Shown: positions 1 to 8,297 of the stretch, piece by piece
Position numbering within the stretch: position 1 is the stretch's first letter
Layout of the letters: each line of letters starts with the position of its first letter
Assembly: GCF_022414575.1 (NCBI RefSeq)
Contig: NZ_JADWYQ010000056.1
Span: 1 to 37,538 of the forward strand
Source of the DNA: Streptomyces sp. MUM 178J
Lineage (GTDB): Bacteria > Actinomycetota > Actinomycetes > Streptomycetales > Streptomycetaceae
DNA: 37,538 nucleotides
Direction: 5' to 3'
The notes under the pieces: model-generated
What the model was told of the DNA's origin: nothing
What the model saw: the letters and a program-made list of their open reading frames with translations, nothing else
The model's database searches: none
Made by a program: the position numbers and the translations under genes

Positions 1-68
1 CCGAGCAGCCACGAAACCCCAGGTCACAACCAACATCTGAGATCTCTACCGAACCCGGAACGGTTCAC

Positions 69-3014
69 TCAGGAGGATGGTGGGTCAGGGAGGCGGATCG
101 GGGAGCGGGCGGGTTGTTTGCCGATCAGGTGGGGGAGGCCCGCGTGGTCCGAGCCGACCTTGCGGTAGATGTCCGACAGGAGGCGGGTCACCACGGGGTT
201 CTGGGTGCCCAGGGCTTCCGCGATGCGGGTCGTGGACCAGCCGAGGGCGGCCCATTCGGCGACTGCCTTCTCCTGTGTGGTCAGGGAGTCGGCCGGTGTG
301 GTGCGCGGATGGAGGGGCCAGAGGCCGGACTTGTCCAGTTGTTCGCGGGCGCGGGCGGCGAGGCCGTCCGCGCCGCACTGGACGGCGCCTTCCAGGCCGC
401 GGTGGAGCTGTTCGGCGGCGTCGCGGGGCAGTCCCGCGCGGCGCAGGGCGATGCCGTGGTCCACGAGCGCGCAGGCCAGTTCGTAGCCGGCGGGTGAGCG
501 TTCGAGGTGCTCGACGGACTGGGCGAGCAGGGTGAGCCGCTCCTCGCCGTGTGCCACGGCCGCGGTGGCGCGCAGCGCCTGTCCGATGGCGCCCTGGGTG
601 CCGAAGCGGCGCGCCCTGCGGACGCCTTCGTCCGCGTACCTCCGGGCCCGCTCGGGGTCGGTGTTCTTGAGGGTCTCGGCCAGATGGAGCTGCCAGGGAC
701 ACCAGGCGGGGTTGCGCATGCCGCGTGGTTCGAGGCGTTCGCCGACCTGAACGAGCTGCTGTTCGGCTTCCCGGCGCATGCCGAGGGCGAGCAGCAGTTC
801 GCTGTAGACGGTCTGTGAGTCCGGATAGACCACGGCGCCGGGCATGATCTCGCCGTAGCTGTAGGTGGACGCGATCTTCTGTGCGTCCGGGGTGTGGCCC
901 CGGGCGAGCAGGATCTCGATGAGGATGCCGATGGCGAAGTACTGGGCGGGCAGCTGGTGGCCGACCCGGTCGGCGATCCGCAGCCCGCTGCGGACCAGCC
1001 CCTCTGCCTCGTCGAGCTGGCCGCGGCGGTAGCGGATATAGCCGAGGAGGGTGAAGCCGAAGGACAGGTGCGCTCCGCGCCAGCCTTTCTCCTCGCATTC
1101 CGCGATGCCCTTGTTGAAGAGTTCCTCGGCGCGTCCGGGCTGGTCGCAGTACATGAAGGTGAGGGCGACGAGCACGGGGACCTCGAAGCCCCACTCCTCG
1201 TCGGTCCACTTCAGCCCGTTGCCGAGGGCCGCTTGCGCATAGTGGAGCGCGGTGGCCGCCGGTTCGCCGCGCACCATGGCGTCCCAGCCGCGCAGCCCCA
1301 GGATGTAGCGCTCGGCCAGACCCCGCCCGCTGAGGTGTTCGGCGAGCCTGGCCAGTCGGCGGGAACGGGCAGGGGAGTCCGGTTCGTCGGTCCGGAAGGC
1401 GTTCCACATGAACTGCTCCGCCTGCATCCGCAGCCGGGTCCTGGCGTTGGTGGCTTCGCGGGCGGCCTCGGCGACGGTGTCCGCGGCCTCCTTCATGCGG
1501 TCGGAGTGGCCGAGGGCCTGTGCCAGCCGGTAGACGATCGCCTCGCGCAGGGCGGGGTCCAGGACGGGCTCCTCCAGTGCGGCCCGCAGATGGTTGACCG
1601 TGGTCGTCGGTTCCGTCAGCAGTGCGGAGCAGCCGAGTTCGAACAGGACGCTGGCCCGCTCCTCCAGGGCGGGCGGCTCACGCAGCGCGCGGGCCAGACA
1701 GCGCCGGGCTGCTTCGGGCGCGCCGGAGCGTATGTACTCGCGGGCGGCGGCGCGCAGCGTCTGCACGACCCAGGCGTCGCTCTCGGGGTGCATCTCCAGC
1801 ATGTGGCGGGCGGTGGAGGTGACGCCCAGCCCCGAGCGGGAGATGATCATGGCCGCCTGGCCGTGCATGGCGACGCGGAACGTCGCCGGGATCGCCCGGT
1901 AGACCGCCGTGGCGACCAGCGGGTGGAAGAACTCCAGCCGGTCGTCGTCGGGCGCCTCCGGATTCGGGGCGGCGAGGATGCGCCCCTCGCGCAGCCGCGC
2001 CACCGCGTCGGCGGATTCGGCCTCGCCCAGTCCGCCGACGCTCGCGGCCAGGGCGCGGGTCGCGTCGGCGCCCAGCACCGCGGCGCCCCAGGCGAAGCGG
2101 ACGACCGAGGTGCCGAGCCTCTCCAGCCGCTCGACGAGCCCGCTGCCCTTCACGGCGGAGGCGAGTTCGCGCAGCTCCGGAACGTGTACGGCCTGCGGCG
2201 TCAGTCCGTGGTCGGCGACTTTGGCGGTGAGTTCGACGATTTCGAAGGGGTTGCCGCCGGTGACCGCCCAGGCCTCGCGGGAGAACGCCTCGTCGGCCTC
2301 CTCTCCGAGGGTTTCCCGGACGATGCTGCCCACTGCGCCCTGAGTGAGCGGCACGAGTTCGAAGGGCCGCGTGCCGTGTCGTTCCGACAGCCTGGCGAAG
2401 GCCAGTGCGTCGGCGGGGAGTTCCTCGGGCCGGTAGGCCACGACGAGCAGCATCGGCAGCTCGGCGACCCGCGGCGCGAAGCCGGTGAGCCAGGCAAGCG
2501 ACTCGGCATCGGCCCAGTGGGCGTCGTCCAGCAGCACCACAAGAGGCGCGCGCTGCACGGCGAAGCGCGTGGCGATCCAGTCCAGGCCGTCCCGTACGCC
2601 CTGTGGATCGGGCATCCCGGCGGTGTCCGACGCCACCAGTCCCACGGCGGGGGCGACGATGTCGTACCAGCCGCCCAGGATCGCGCGGTGCTCCTCCTCG
2701 GTGGCGGACGCGAGCGCCGGCTGCATGAGCTGGCGTACGACATGGAACGCCATGCCCTGTTCGTGCTCGCCGCCGCGGGCGGATAGCACCGTGCAGCCAC
2801 GTGCCGAGGCCCGCCTGCGGACCTCCCCGAGCAGTACGGTCTTGCCCAGTCCGGCCGGTCCGGCGAATGCCGCCAATCCGCCCGTGCCGGGTGATCGGGA
2901 CCCGGGAGACGACCCGCACAGCTCGCTCAACAGGTCGTCGAGTGCCGCCAGTTCCCCGTCACGTTCCAGCAGCGGCCGGTGCGGTCGCCCCGCTCCGTAT
3001 CCCGTGTTGGCCAC
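69..3014 (-). CDS. Large ATP-binding LuxR-family (LAL) transcriptional regulator
   Basis: The 981-residue protein starts at a GTG (3014-3012) preceded by AAAGGA. The open frame runs further upstream, but that part is low-complexity and unrelated to the family. An N-terminal AAA/NB-ARC-like ATPase carries Walker A GPAGLGKT (residues 52-59) and Walker B VVLLDDAHWAD (DD at about 163-164). A long helical, TPR-like middle follows. The C-terminus (about 911-965) has a LuxR-type helix-turn-helix (LTTQEKAVAEWAALG, then IYRKVG) that is more divergent than usual in its recognition helix (TQNPVVTRLL). LAL proteins are typically cytoplasmic activators of secondary-metabolite or sugar genes. It is divergent from a terpene synthase across 378 bp, so control of that gene is possible but unproven. 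Family call is firm; target is inference. Confidence 0.9.
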   Translation of the reverse strand: MANTGYGAGRPHRPLLERDGELAALDDLLSELCGSSPGSRSPGTGGLAAFAGPAGLGKTVLLGEVRRRASARGCTVLSARGGEHEQGMAFHVVRQLMQPALASATEEEHRAILGGWYDIVAPAVGLVASDTAGMPDPQGVRDGLDWIATRFAVQRAPLVVLLDDAHWADAESLAWLTGFAPRVAELPMLLVVAYRPEELPADALAFARLSERHGTRPFELVPLTQGAVGSIVRETLGEEADEAFSREAWAVTGGNPFEIVELTAKVADHGLTPQAVHVPELRELASAVKGSGLVERLERLGTSVVRFAWGAAVLGADATRALAASVGGLGEAESADAVARLREGRILAAPNPEAPDDDRLEFFHPLVATAVYRAIPATFRVAMHGQAAMIISRSGLGVTSTARHMLEMHPESDAWVVQTLRAAAREYIRSGAPEAARRCLARALREPPALEERASVLFELGCSALLTEPTTTVNHLRAALEEPVLDPALREAIVYRLAQALGHSDRMKEAADTVAEAAREATNARTRLRMQAEQFMWNAFRTDEPDSPARSRRLARLAEHLSGRGLAERYILGLRGWDAMVRGEPAATALHYAQAALGNGLKWTDEEWGFEVPVLVALTFMYCDQPGRAEELFNKGIAECEEKGWRGAHLSFGFTLLGYIRYRRGQLDEAEGLVRSGLRIADRVGHQLPAQYFAIGILIEILLARGHTPDAQKIASTYSYGEIMPGAVVYPDSQTVYSELLLALGMRREAEQQLVQVGERLEPRGMRNPAWCPWQLHLAETLKNTDPERARRYADEGVRRARRFGTQGAIGQALRATAAVAHGEERLTLLAQSVEHLERSPAGYELACALVDHGIALRRAGLPRDAAEQLHRGLEGAVQCGADGLAARAREQLDKSGLWPLHPRTTPADSLTTQEKAVAEWAALGWSTTRIAEALGTQNPVVTRLLSDIYRKVGSDHAGLPHLIGKQPARSPIRLPDPPSS

Positions 3015-3392
3015 ATCCGTTCCTTTGAACGCCGCGTATGTGTCGTGGTGGATCTCAGTCGTGGGTCGCCGTACTGCCGTGATTCGTCTCGGATAAACGA
3101 AGCGTACGCCCGCCGAGACGGTCTGTAGTCCAGTGCGCGGGATCTGCTCGCGGAAAGGGCCGGAATCTGGTAACACCGGGGCCTTCCTTGTGGTTTCACC
3201 TGTCACAGCCGCACGTGTGTGCATCTCGGTGCGAAGGGGCGCGTGCGCCGTCGTTCGCGCGTGATTCGCGCTCCACGTGCCCGGTTGTGCTCGGGTATGC
3301 AGACCATATGACCTGCCTAGCCTGGTAGCGCGGGGACAACGCTCAGACCTGCACCGTCGATCGGCGGAGCTGCAGGGACTCGAGGGGGACTC
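3015..3392. promoter_or_regulatory. Divergent intergenic region with an 8-bp inverted repeat
   Basis: This 378-bp gap separates the divergent LAL and terpene synthase genes and must hold both promoters. It contains an inverted repeat CGTCTCGG (3085-3092) and CCGAGACG (3113-3120) with a 20-bp spacer, about 75-105 bp upstream of the LAL start. The arms resemble ECF -10 elements, but no AAC-type -35 sits at the right distance on either strand, so a regulator site is the better guess. No convincing -35/-10 pair was found for the terpene synthase. No coding sequence is supported here. Confidence 0.4.
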
Positions 3393-4589
3393 ATGGCGGA
3401 CGCACCGACTCCCGAAAGTCCTCGGATCGCTTCGAACATTCCGCCGTCGTCCGGGCGGACTTCGGCATGTTCCGATCCCACCCGGCGGACCGCCGCCGTC
3501 AGGCTCCCGTTCCCCGTGCGCTTCAGCCCGCATGCGGAGCGCGCCCGGCGTCATACCCTGCAGTGGGTGCAGGGCATGGGCTTGTTGACGGGGGACGCCG
3601 CAGCAGGGGAGTACGACGCTCTCCGGCTGGAACGGCTGATGGCCTATTTCTACCCCGACGCCACGGCAGCCGATCTGGAGCTGGCGGCGGACTTCAACGC
3701 CTGGTTCTTCATCTTCGACGACCAGTTCGACGGCTGGCTGGGGAAGCGGCCCGGGGCCGTCGAGGGGCTGGTGCGCACCCTGGCGCGGACGATGACGCCG
3801 GACGGCGTGCCCCGGCAGTACGACTGGCGCGCTCCTCGCGGGGTGCGCCGGCCTCCCGCGGTCACCGCCGACGGCGGCGTGCGTCCCCTCGTCACTGCGT
3901 TCCGCGACATCTGGCGTCGGTCCGTCGCGGGCCGGCCGGCCTGCTGGCAACGCAGGTTCCGGGCGCACTGGACGGCCTATATGGCCGCGTACCGAGGAGA
4001 GGCGCAGTACCGGAACGCGGAGCGCCTGCCGTCCCTGGAGCGCTTCCTCGAGGTCAGGCGGGACTCCATCGGTGTGCAGCCCTGTCTCGACTTCACCGAG
4101 CGGTGCGGGGGCTACAGCCTGCCGGACGAGCTGTACGGCATGCCGCCGCTGCCGGACCTGCGGGAGATCACCGCCGATGTGGTGATCTTCGTCAATGACA
4201 TCGTCTCGCTGAGCAAGGAGCTGGCGGCCGGGGATGTGAACAACAGCGTGATCATCCGCACCGCGCAGCGGGGATGTACGACGGCGGAGGCCATAGAGCA
4301 CATCGCCGCGCTCGCCAATGCGCGGGCCGCCCGTTTCGCACAGCTCGCCGCATCGCTGCCGAGGAGGCTGAGCCGGCGCAGCGTGCCCGCGGAGGTCCGC
4401 GGGCACGTCGAGCACTATGTGGAGGGCATGGGGCATCTGATGGCGGGCAATCTCGCCTGGTCCCTGGCGACCTCCCGCTACGACGAGACCGGGGTCGCCG
4501 CGGTGAGCGGCGGCCGGCAGCGGCCCTGGGCGCAGCTGGCCGCGGACGGCGCCGAAACCGCGGCTGTGGGGAGGACTGCGCGGGCATGA
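3393..4589 (+). CDS. Class I terpene synthase (pentalenene-synthase-like sesquiterpene cyclase)
   Basis: This 398-residue protein has the diagnostic features of bacterial class I terpene cyclases: an Asp-rich metal motif DDQFD (109-113), the NSE triad NDIVSLSKE (N268, S272, E276), the effector helix RRDSIGVQP, and the C-terminal RY pair (R362-Y363). It presumably ionises an isoprenyl diphosphate, most likely farnesyl diphosphate, in the cytosol with three Mg2+. Similarity to pentalenene synthase in the motifs suggests a sesquiterpene, but the product cannot be read from sequence. It has an N-terminal extension of about 30 residues and a short tail. The ATG follows a purine-rich GAGGGGGA. No P450 or tailoring gene adjoins, so the product may be a simple volatile hydrocarbon or alcohol. 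Confidence 0.93.
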   Translation: MADAPTPESPRIASNIPPSSGRTSACSDPTRRTAAVRLPFPVRFSPHAERARRHTLQWVQGMGLLTGDAAAGEYDALRLERLMAYFYPDATAADLELAADFNAWFFIFDDQFDGWLGKRPGAVEGLVRTLARTMTPDGVPRQYDWRAPRGVRRPPAVTADGGVRPLVTAFRDIWRRSVAGRPACWQRRFRAHWTAYMAAYRGEAQYRNAERLPSLERFLEVRRDSIGVQPCLDFTERCGGYSLPDELYGMPPLPDLREITADVVIFVNDIVSLSKELAAGDVNNSVIIRTAQRGCTTAEAIEHIAALANARAARFAQLAASLPRRLSRRSVPAEVRGHVEHYVEGMGHLMAGNLAWSLATSRYDETGVAAVSGGRQRPWAQLAADGAETAAVGRTARA

Positions 4590-4921
4590 CGGCAGGCGCA
4601 GGCATGCCGCGGGGTGCGGGCGTGGCAGCGAGTGCGGATGGTGCAGAGGATGCGCGCGGCGCGGGCCGGGGGTGGATCCGCCATGCCCGGTCGCCCTATC
4701 TGGGACTTCAGGGAGCTTTCAGGTAGTGGAGGGGGTTTATCGACAAGTCATCACGCTTGAGGGCGAATCATGCCTTCAGGGATGGTTCGCCGGGGCTTCG
4801 GTGGGCAAATCTGATCTCGCGACGTCGTGAACAAGGTCCGGGGCGGCCGGCCAACTGCCTTGGAGCAAGGCTTACTTCGAGCAAGTCGCACTTCCGCAGT
4901 GCCGGTTCATGGAGGAAAGAC
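4590..4921. promoter_or_regulatory. 332-bp intergenic region with an imperfect inverted repeat
   Basis: No gene is supported here. At 4762-4791 lies an inverted repeat with outer arms GGCGAA and TTCGCC; 12 of 15 positions pair, including inner CAT/ATG and CCT/AGG. It is 130 bp upstream of the small secreted protein and could be an operator or an RNA hairpin in its leader. A GGAGGAAAG ribosome-binding site immediately precedes the ATG at 4922. No clear housekeeping promoter was recognised. Confidence 0.35.
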
Positions 4922-5233
4922 ATGGCAAGCATCCGTACCGCCCGCGTTCTCGCCGCTGTTGCCGCCCTGCCCCTGACAGCCCTGATGTTCTCGGGCGTCG
5001 CCCAGGCCGACAACGGCGCGGGTGCGGACGACGGATCGATTTCGAACGCGATCACGGCCGCCATCGTCGGAAGCGGCGTCGGTGACGACAACAAGGGCAA
5101 CTCCACCACGACCCAACAGGTCGCGAACGGCTCCGGCGCGACCAACCAGAACAACACGGCCGCAGTGAACGACGCCGACGACGTCAACGTCGAGCAGGTG
5201 AACGCGGTGGTGACCTTCACGAACCTGTGGTGA
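4922..5233 (+). CDS. Small secreted N/Q/T-rich protein of unknown function
   Basis: This 103-residue protein has a strong ribosome-binding site (GGAGGAAAG, 3 nt before the ATG). A longer upstream reading frame is ignored for that reason. Residues 1-29 form a Sec signal peptide (Arg-containing n-region, Ala/Leu core, cleavage after AQA). The mature part of about 74 residues is cysteine-free and rich in Asn, Asp, Gln, Thr, Gly and Val, with GNSTTTQQV and GATNQNNTAAVN stretches and a hydrophobic end VVTFTNLW. This is superficially like curlin-type or other self-assembling surface proteins. It is neither a chaplin (no chaplin domain or Cys pair) nor a rodlin. Function unknown; extracellular location is well supported. 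Confidence 0.85.
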   Translation: MASIRTARVLAAVAALPLTALMFSGVAQADNGAGADDGSISNAITAAIVGSGVGDDNKGNSTTTQQVANGSGATNQNNTAAVNDADDVNVEQVNAVVTFTNLW

Positions 5234-5330
5234 GCGCGACGGCCCGACGGGGGGTGACCGGGGGGTGAGCGGCAGCCTGTGCGGCGGTGTTTCGGCGCCG
5301 TTGCGCGGGCTGCCGCGCGTTCTCACCGCC

Positions 5331-5362
5331 TTGACAGCCGAACTGAACTGACGGACAGTCAG
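5331..5362 (+). promoter_or_regulatory. Promoter and palindromic operator of the ChsH2/ChsH1/Ltp2-like operon
   Basis: A consensus -35 TTGACA (5331-5336) is followed after 17 bp by GACAGT (5354-5359), a weak -10. The palindrome CTGAC-GGACA-GTCAG (5348-5362, perfect 5-bp arms) overlaps the -10, as expected for a repressor, probably TetR family. The operon starts 38 bp downstream. The cognate regulator is not obvious in the window. Confidence 0.55.
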
Positions 5363-5399
5363 ACAGTCCTCAGTGCAGCGGCGTTGACTGGCGGGTGAT

Positions 5400-6431
5400 G
5401 TGGTGACCGGGGCGCTGGACGAAGAGGGGCGGCGACGCGGCGACGCGGCCGCCGACGAGGCGTTCCACCGGCGGCTCAAGGCGTACGAGGGGCGGCCGGC
5501 GGCCGCCCCCGGCGTCGGCAAGGACATCGTCAACGAGCCTATGATCAGGCACTGGTGCGAGGCGATGGGCGACGCCAACCCCGCGTACACCGGCTCCGGC
5601 GCGATCGCCCCGCCGACGATGCTGCAGGCCTGGACGATGGGCGGCCTCACCGGGCACGCACCGGGCGGCGGAGCGCAGGACGAGCTGTTCGCCCTGCTGG
5701 AAGCGGCGGGCTGCACCTCGGTGGTCGCCACGGATTGCGAGCAGGAGTACCTCAGGCCACTCCGGCCCGGCGACCGGATCACCTTCCGCACGGTGATCGA
5801 ATCCGTCTCCCCCAGGAAGACGACCAAGCTGGGCACAGGCCACTTCATCACCACGCGGACGGACATCCGGGCCGATGGGGAGCCGGCCGGCACACACCGC
5901 TTCCGCATCCTCAAGTACGCGCCTGCAGCCCCGGCAGCCCCGGCAGCCCCTGAGGCCCCGGCAGCCCCTGCGGCCGCGGCAGCTCCTGCAGCCCCCCGCC
6001 CGGCGCATGACGCCGGGAAGCCCCGTCGCCCGCGGCCCGTGGTCAATCGGGACAACGCCGGGTTCTGGGAAGGCGTGGCCGGGCACACGCTCCTGATCCA
6101 GCGCTGCCTGAGCTGCCGGACCCTGCGTTTCCCCTGGCTGCCGGGGTGCAACGGCTGCGGCTGCGAACAGTGGGACACGGTCCGGGCGAGCGGCGCGGGC
6201 ACGGTCTACTCGTATGTGGTGATGCACCACCCGCCGTTCCCCGCCTTCGACCCCCCGTACGCGGTCGGGCTGATCGAGCTCGCCGAGGGCGTGCGCACCG
6301 TCGGCAACGTCATCGGGGCGCCGTATGACCAGGTGCGCATCGGCATGCCCGTACGGCTGGAATTCCGGCAGGTGGACGAGGAGCTCGAACTGCCGGTCTT
6401 CCGGGCCCTGCGCGGGGGGAGCGTGGTGTGA
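5400..6431 (+). CDS. ChsH2-like MaoC/DUF35 fusion (enoyl-CoA hydratase subunit and aldolase partner)
   Basis: This 343-residue protein (GTG start at 5400; an adjacent GTG at 5403 is possible) has an N-terminal hot-dog MaoC-like half (about 10-165), an Ala/Pro linker (about 177-207), and a C-terminal DUF35 half with rubredoxin-like zinc ribbon C236-x2-C239-x10-C250-x2-C253 plus an OB-fold. In mycobacterial cholesterol catabolism ChsH2 pairs with ChsH1 to hydrate a C22 enoyl-CoA, and its DUF35 part binds the aldolase Ltp2. The next two genes are exactly those partners, stop-to-start, so one complex is implied. The ChsE acyl-CoA dehydrogenases usually beside them are missing. The substrate could be a sterol or bile-acid side chain or another branched acyl-CoA. 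Confidence 0.87.
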   Translation: MVTGALDEEGRRRGDAAADEAFHRRLKAYEGRPAAAPGVGKDIVNEPMIRHWCEAMGDANPAYTGSGAIAPPTMLQAWTMGGLTGHAPGGGAQDELFALLEAAGCTSVVATDCEQEYLRPLRPGDRITFRTVIESVSPRKTTKLGTGHFITTRTDIRADGEPAGTHRFRILKYAPAAPAAPAAPEAPAAPAAAAAPAAPRPAHDAGKPRRPRPVVNRDNAGFWEGVAGHTLLIQRCLSCRTLRFPWLPGCNGCGCEQWDTVRASGAGTVYSYVVMHHPPFPAFDPPYAVGLIELAEGVRTVGNVIGAPYDQVRIGMPVRLEFRQVDEELELPVFRALRGGSVV

Positions 6432-6432
6432 C

Positions 6433-6849
6433 ATGGCCGTGCTCCCCGGGTACGAGCTGCCGCCGCTCACCGTCCCCGTCACCCGCACCCTGATCGTCGC
6501 CGGAGCCATCGCCTCGCGCGACTACCAGGACGTCCACCACGACCCCGAGCTCGCCCGGCAGAAGGGCGCCCCGGACGTCTTCATGAACATCCTGACCACC
6601 AACGGGCTGGTGGGCCGGTATGTCACCGACTTCTTCGGCGAGCGGGCGCGGCTGCGCAAGGTGGCCATACGGCTTGGCGCGCCCAACTATCCGGGAGACA
6701 CCATGGTGTTGCGCGGCACGGTCGTCTCGGTCGCGGACGGCGAGGTCACGGTGCGGGTCACGGGCGTGAACGGCGTCGGCGCCCATGTCACGGGCACGGT
6801 GACCCTGTCCGTGCCGGAGGACTTCCCGGCGGGGGGTGTCATCGTATGA
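6433..6849 (+). CDS. ChsH1-like MaoC-family enoyl-CoA hydratase subunit
   Basis: This 138-residue single hot-dog protein has the MaoC hydratase motif around residues 30-40 (ASRDYQDVHHDPELA: Asp with downstream His), the catalytic dyad of R-hydratases. In known systems ChsH1 supplies the active site while the N-terminal half of ChsH2 completes the heterodimer. The ATG lies 1 nt after the upstream stop, and its own stop overlaps the next start (ATGA), so all three genes are translationally coupled. It follows that it hydrates an alpha,beta-unsaturated branched acyl-CoA before retro-aldol cleavage by the next gene product. Confidence 0.88.
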   Translation: MAVLPGYELPPLTVPVTRTLIVAGAIASRDYQDVHHDPELARQKGAPDVFMNILTTNGLVGRYVTDFFGERARLRKVAIRLGAPNYPGDTMVLRGTVVSVADGEVTVRVTGVNGVGAHVTGTVTLSVPEDFPAGGVIV

Positions 6850-8012
6850 GCCTTCGGGGAGCGGACGCGCTCGGCGGGCGGGCGGCGATCGCCGGCATCG
6901 GGGCCACGGAGTTCTCCAAGGACTCCGGGCGCAGTGAGCTGAAGCTCGCCGTCGAGGCCGTGCGGGCCGCGCTCGACGACGCCGGCCTCTCCCCCGGCGA
7001 CGTCGACGGACTGGTCACCTTCACGATGGACACCAGCCCTGAGATCACCGTCGCGCAGGCGGCGGGCATCGGCGAGCTGTCGTTCTTCTCCCGCGTCCAC
7101 TACGGCGGCGGCGCGGCATGCGCCACCGTGCAGCAGGCCGCGCTCGCCGTCGCCGCCGGAGTCGCCGAGGTCGTCGTCTGCTACCGCGCGTTCAACGAAC
7201 GGTCCGGCCGCCGCTTCGGGGCCGGGGTGCAGCGGCGTGAGCCGTCGGCGGAGGGCGCGGCGCTCGGCTGGGTCATGCCGTTCGGGCTGCTCACCCCCGC
7301 CTCCTGGGTCGCCATGGCGGCGCAGCGCTATCTCCATGTCCACGGGCTGACGACGGAGGCGTTCGGTCAGGTGGCGGTGGTCGCCCGCCGCCATGCGGCG
7401 AACAACCCCGCCGCGTACTTCCACGGCAGGCCGATCACCCTCGCCGAGCACGCGGCCTCGCGCTGGATAGCGGAGCCGCTGCGGCTGCTGGACTGCTGCC
7501 AGGAGACCGACGGGGGGCAGGCGATCGTCGTCACCGGGGTGGAGCGCGCCCGTGAGCTGCCGCAGCCGCCCGCGGTGATCGTCGCCGCGGCCCAGGGCGC
7601 GGGCCGCGGGCAGGAGCAGATGACCGGCTTCCACCGGGGCGATCCGGCCGGGCTGCCGGAGTCGGGGGTGGTGGCCCGGCAGCTGTGGCAGACCTCGGGG
7701 CTTGCGCCCGCCGATATCGACGTGGGCATCGTGTACGACCACTTCACCCCGTTCGTGCTGATGCAGCTGGAGGAGTTCGGGTTCTGCAAGCCCGGTGAGG
7801 CGGCCGGTTTCGTCGCCTCCGGCGCGCTGCCCCTCAACACGCACGGGGGCCAGCTGGGCGAGGCGTATCTGCACGGCATGAACGGCATCGCGGAAGCGGT
7901 CAGACAACTCCGCGGCACCTCGCCGAACCAGACGCCGGGTGCGGCGAGGGTTCTCGTCACGGCGGGCGCCGGGGTGCCCACGTCGGGGCTGATCCTGGGT
8001 GCGGACGGCTGA
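6846..8012 (+). CDS. Ltp2-like thiolase-fold aldolase (lipid-transfer protein family)
   Basis: This 388-residue thiolase-superfamily protein (AIAGIGATEFSK start, GGGAACATVQQA, VYDHFTPFVLMQLEEFGF, NTHGGQLGEAYLHGMNG end) belongs to the SCP-x/Ltp2 branch. The classical thiolase nucleophile region is replaced, and the Tyr residues in the YDHF and EAYLHG motifs match those used by Ltp2 aldolases. The inferred reaction is retro-aldol cleavage of a beta-hydroxy branched acyl-CoA, releasing propionyl-CoA or similar and a ketone. The start overlaps the upstream stop by 4 nt. It needs the DUF35 part of the ChsH2-like protein for activity in characterised systems. Last gene of the operon. Confidence 0.88.
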   Translation: MSLRGADALGGRAAIAGIGATEFSKDSGRSELKLAVEAVRAALDDAGLSPGDVDGLVTFTMDTSPEITVAQAAGIGELSFFSRVHYGGGAACATVQQAALAVAAGVAEVVVCYRAFNERSGRRFGAGVQRREPSAEGAALGWVMPFGLLTPASWVAMAAQRYLHVHGLTTEAFGQVAVVARRHAANNPAAYFHGRPITLAEHAASRWIAEPLRLLDCCQETDGGQAIVVTGVERARELPQPPAVIVAAAQGAGRGQEQMTGFHRGDPAGLPESGVVARQLWQTSGLAPADIDVGIVYDHFTPFVLMQLEEFGFCKPGEAAGFVASGALPLNTHGGQLGEAYLHGMNGIAEAVRQLRGTSPNQTPGAARVLVTAGAGVPTSGLILGADG

Positions 8013-8285
8013 GCCCGGCGGCAGGGGCGCCGTCGGGTCCGCGGGGCCAAAGGCCGGGACACTCTGGGCCGGAGGCCGGGGCGACCCGGGCCGGAGAGCG
8101 GGGCGACCGGCCCCGGCGGCGGCGCCGTCGGGCATCCGGGCGGGGCGGCGCGTGGCGGCGGCTGTGCTGCGTGGCGACCCTGAGAAGGCCTCCACCTTCA
8201 GGAGGTGCGGCCACGGCCCCCATTACAACCAAAGAGGGACAAGGCTTCGGGCCCTGGGGCCGATCCGCGGGGCACGGGCCGCTTC

Positions 8286-8297
8286 TAGCGTGGAGCC
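8286..8297 (+). promoter_or_regulatory. Possible leaderless promoter of the SigE-type sigma gene
   Basis: TAGCGT (8286-8291) is a plausible -10, and its spacing puts the transcription start at or next to the ATG at 8298. The only purine-rich stretch (GGAG, 8292-8295) is 2 nt from the ATG, too close for normal Shine-Dalgarno use. No good -35 is visible. Confidence 0.3.

Noticed and set aside
894..2786. Long open frame on the + strand (630 codons) opposite the LAL gene
   Set aside because: Low-complexity Gly/Arg/Ala-rich translation with no domain; it is the antisense shadow of a high-GC gene.
3015..4436. Upstream extension of the LAL reading frame across the terpene synthase
   Set aside because: GTG 3014 has a ribosome-binding site and the family start; the extension is antisense to a well-supported gene.
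3393..4589. Naming the terpene product (for example pentalenene)
   Set aside because: Metal-binding motifs show the class, but product specificity cannot be read from sequence.
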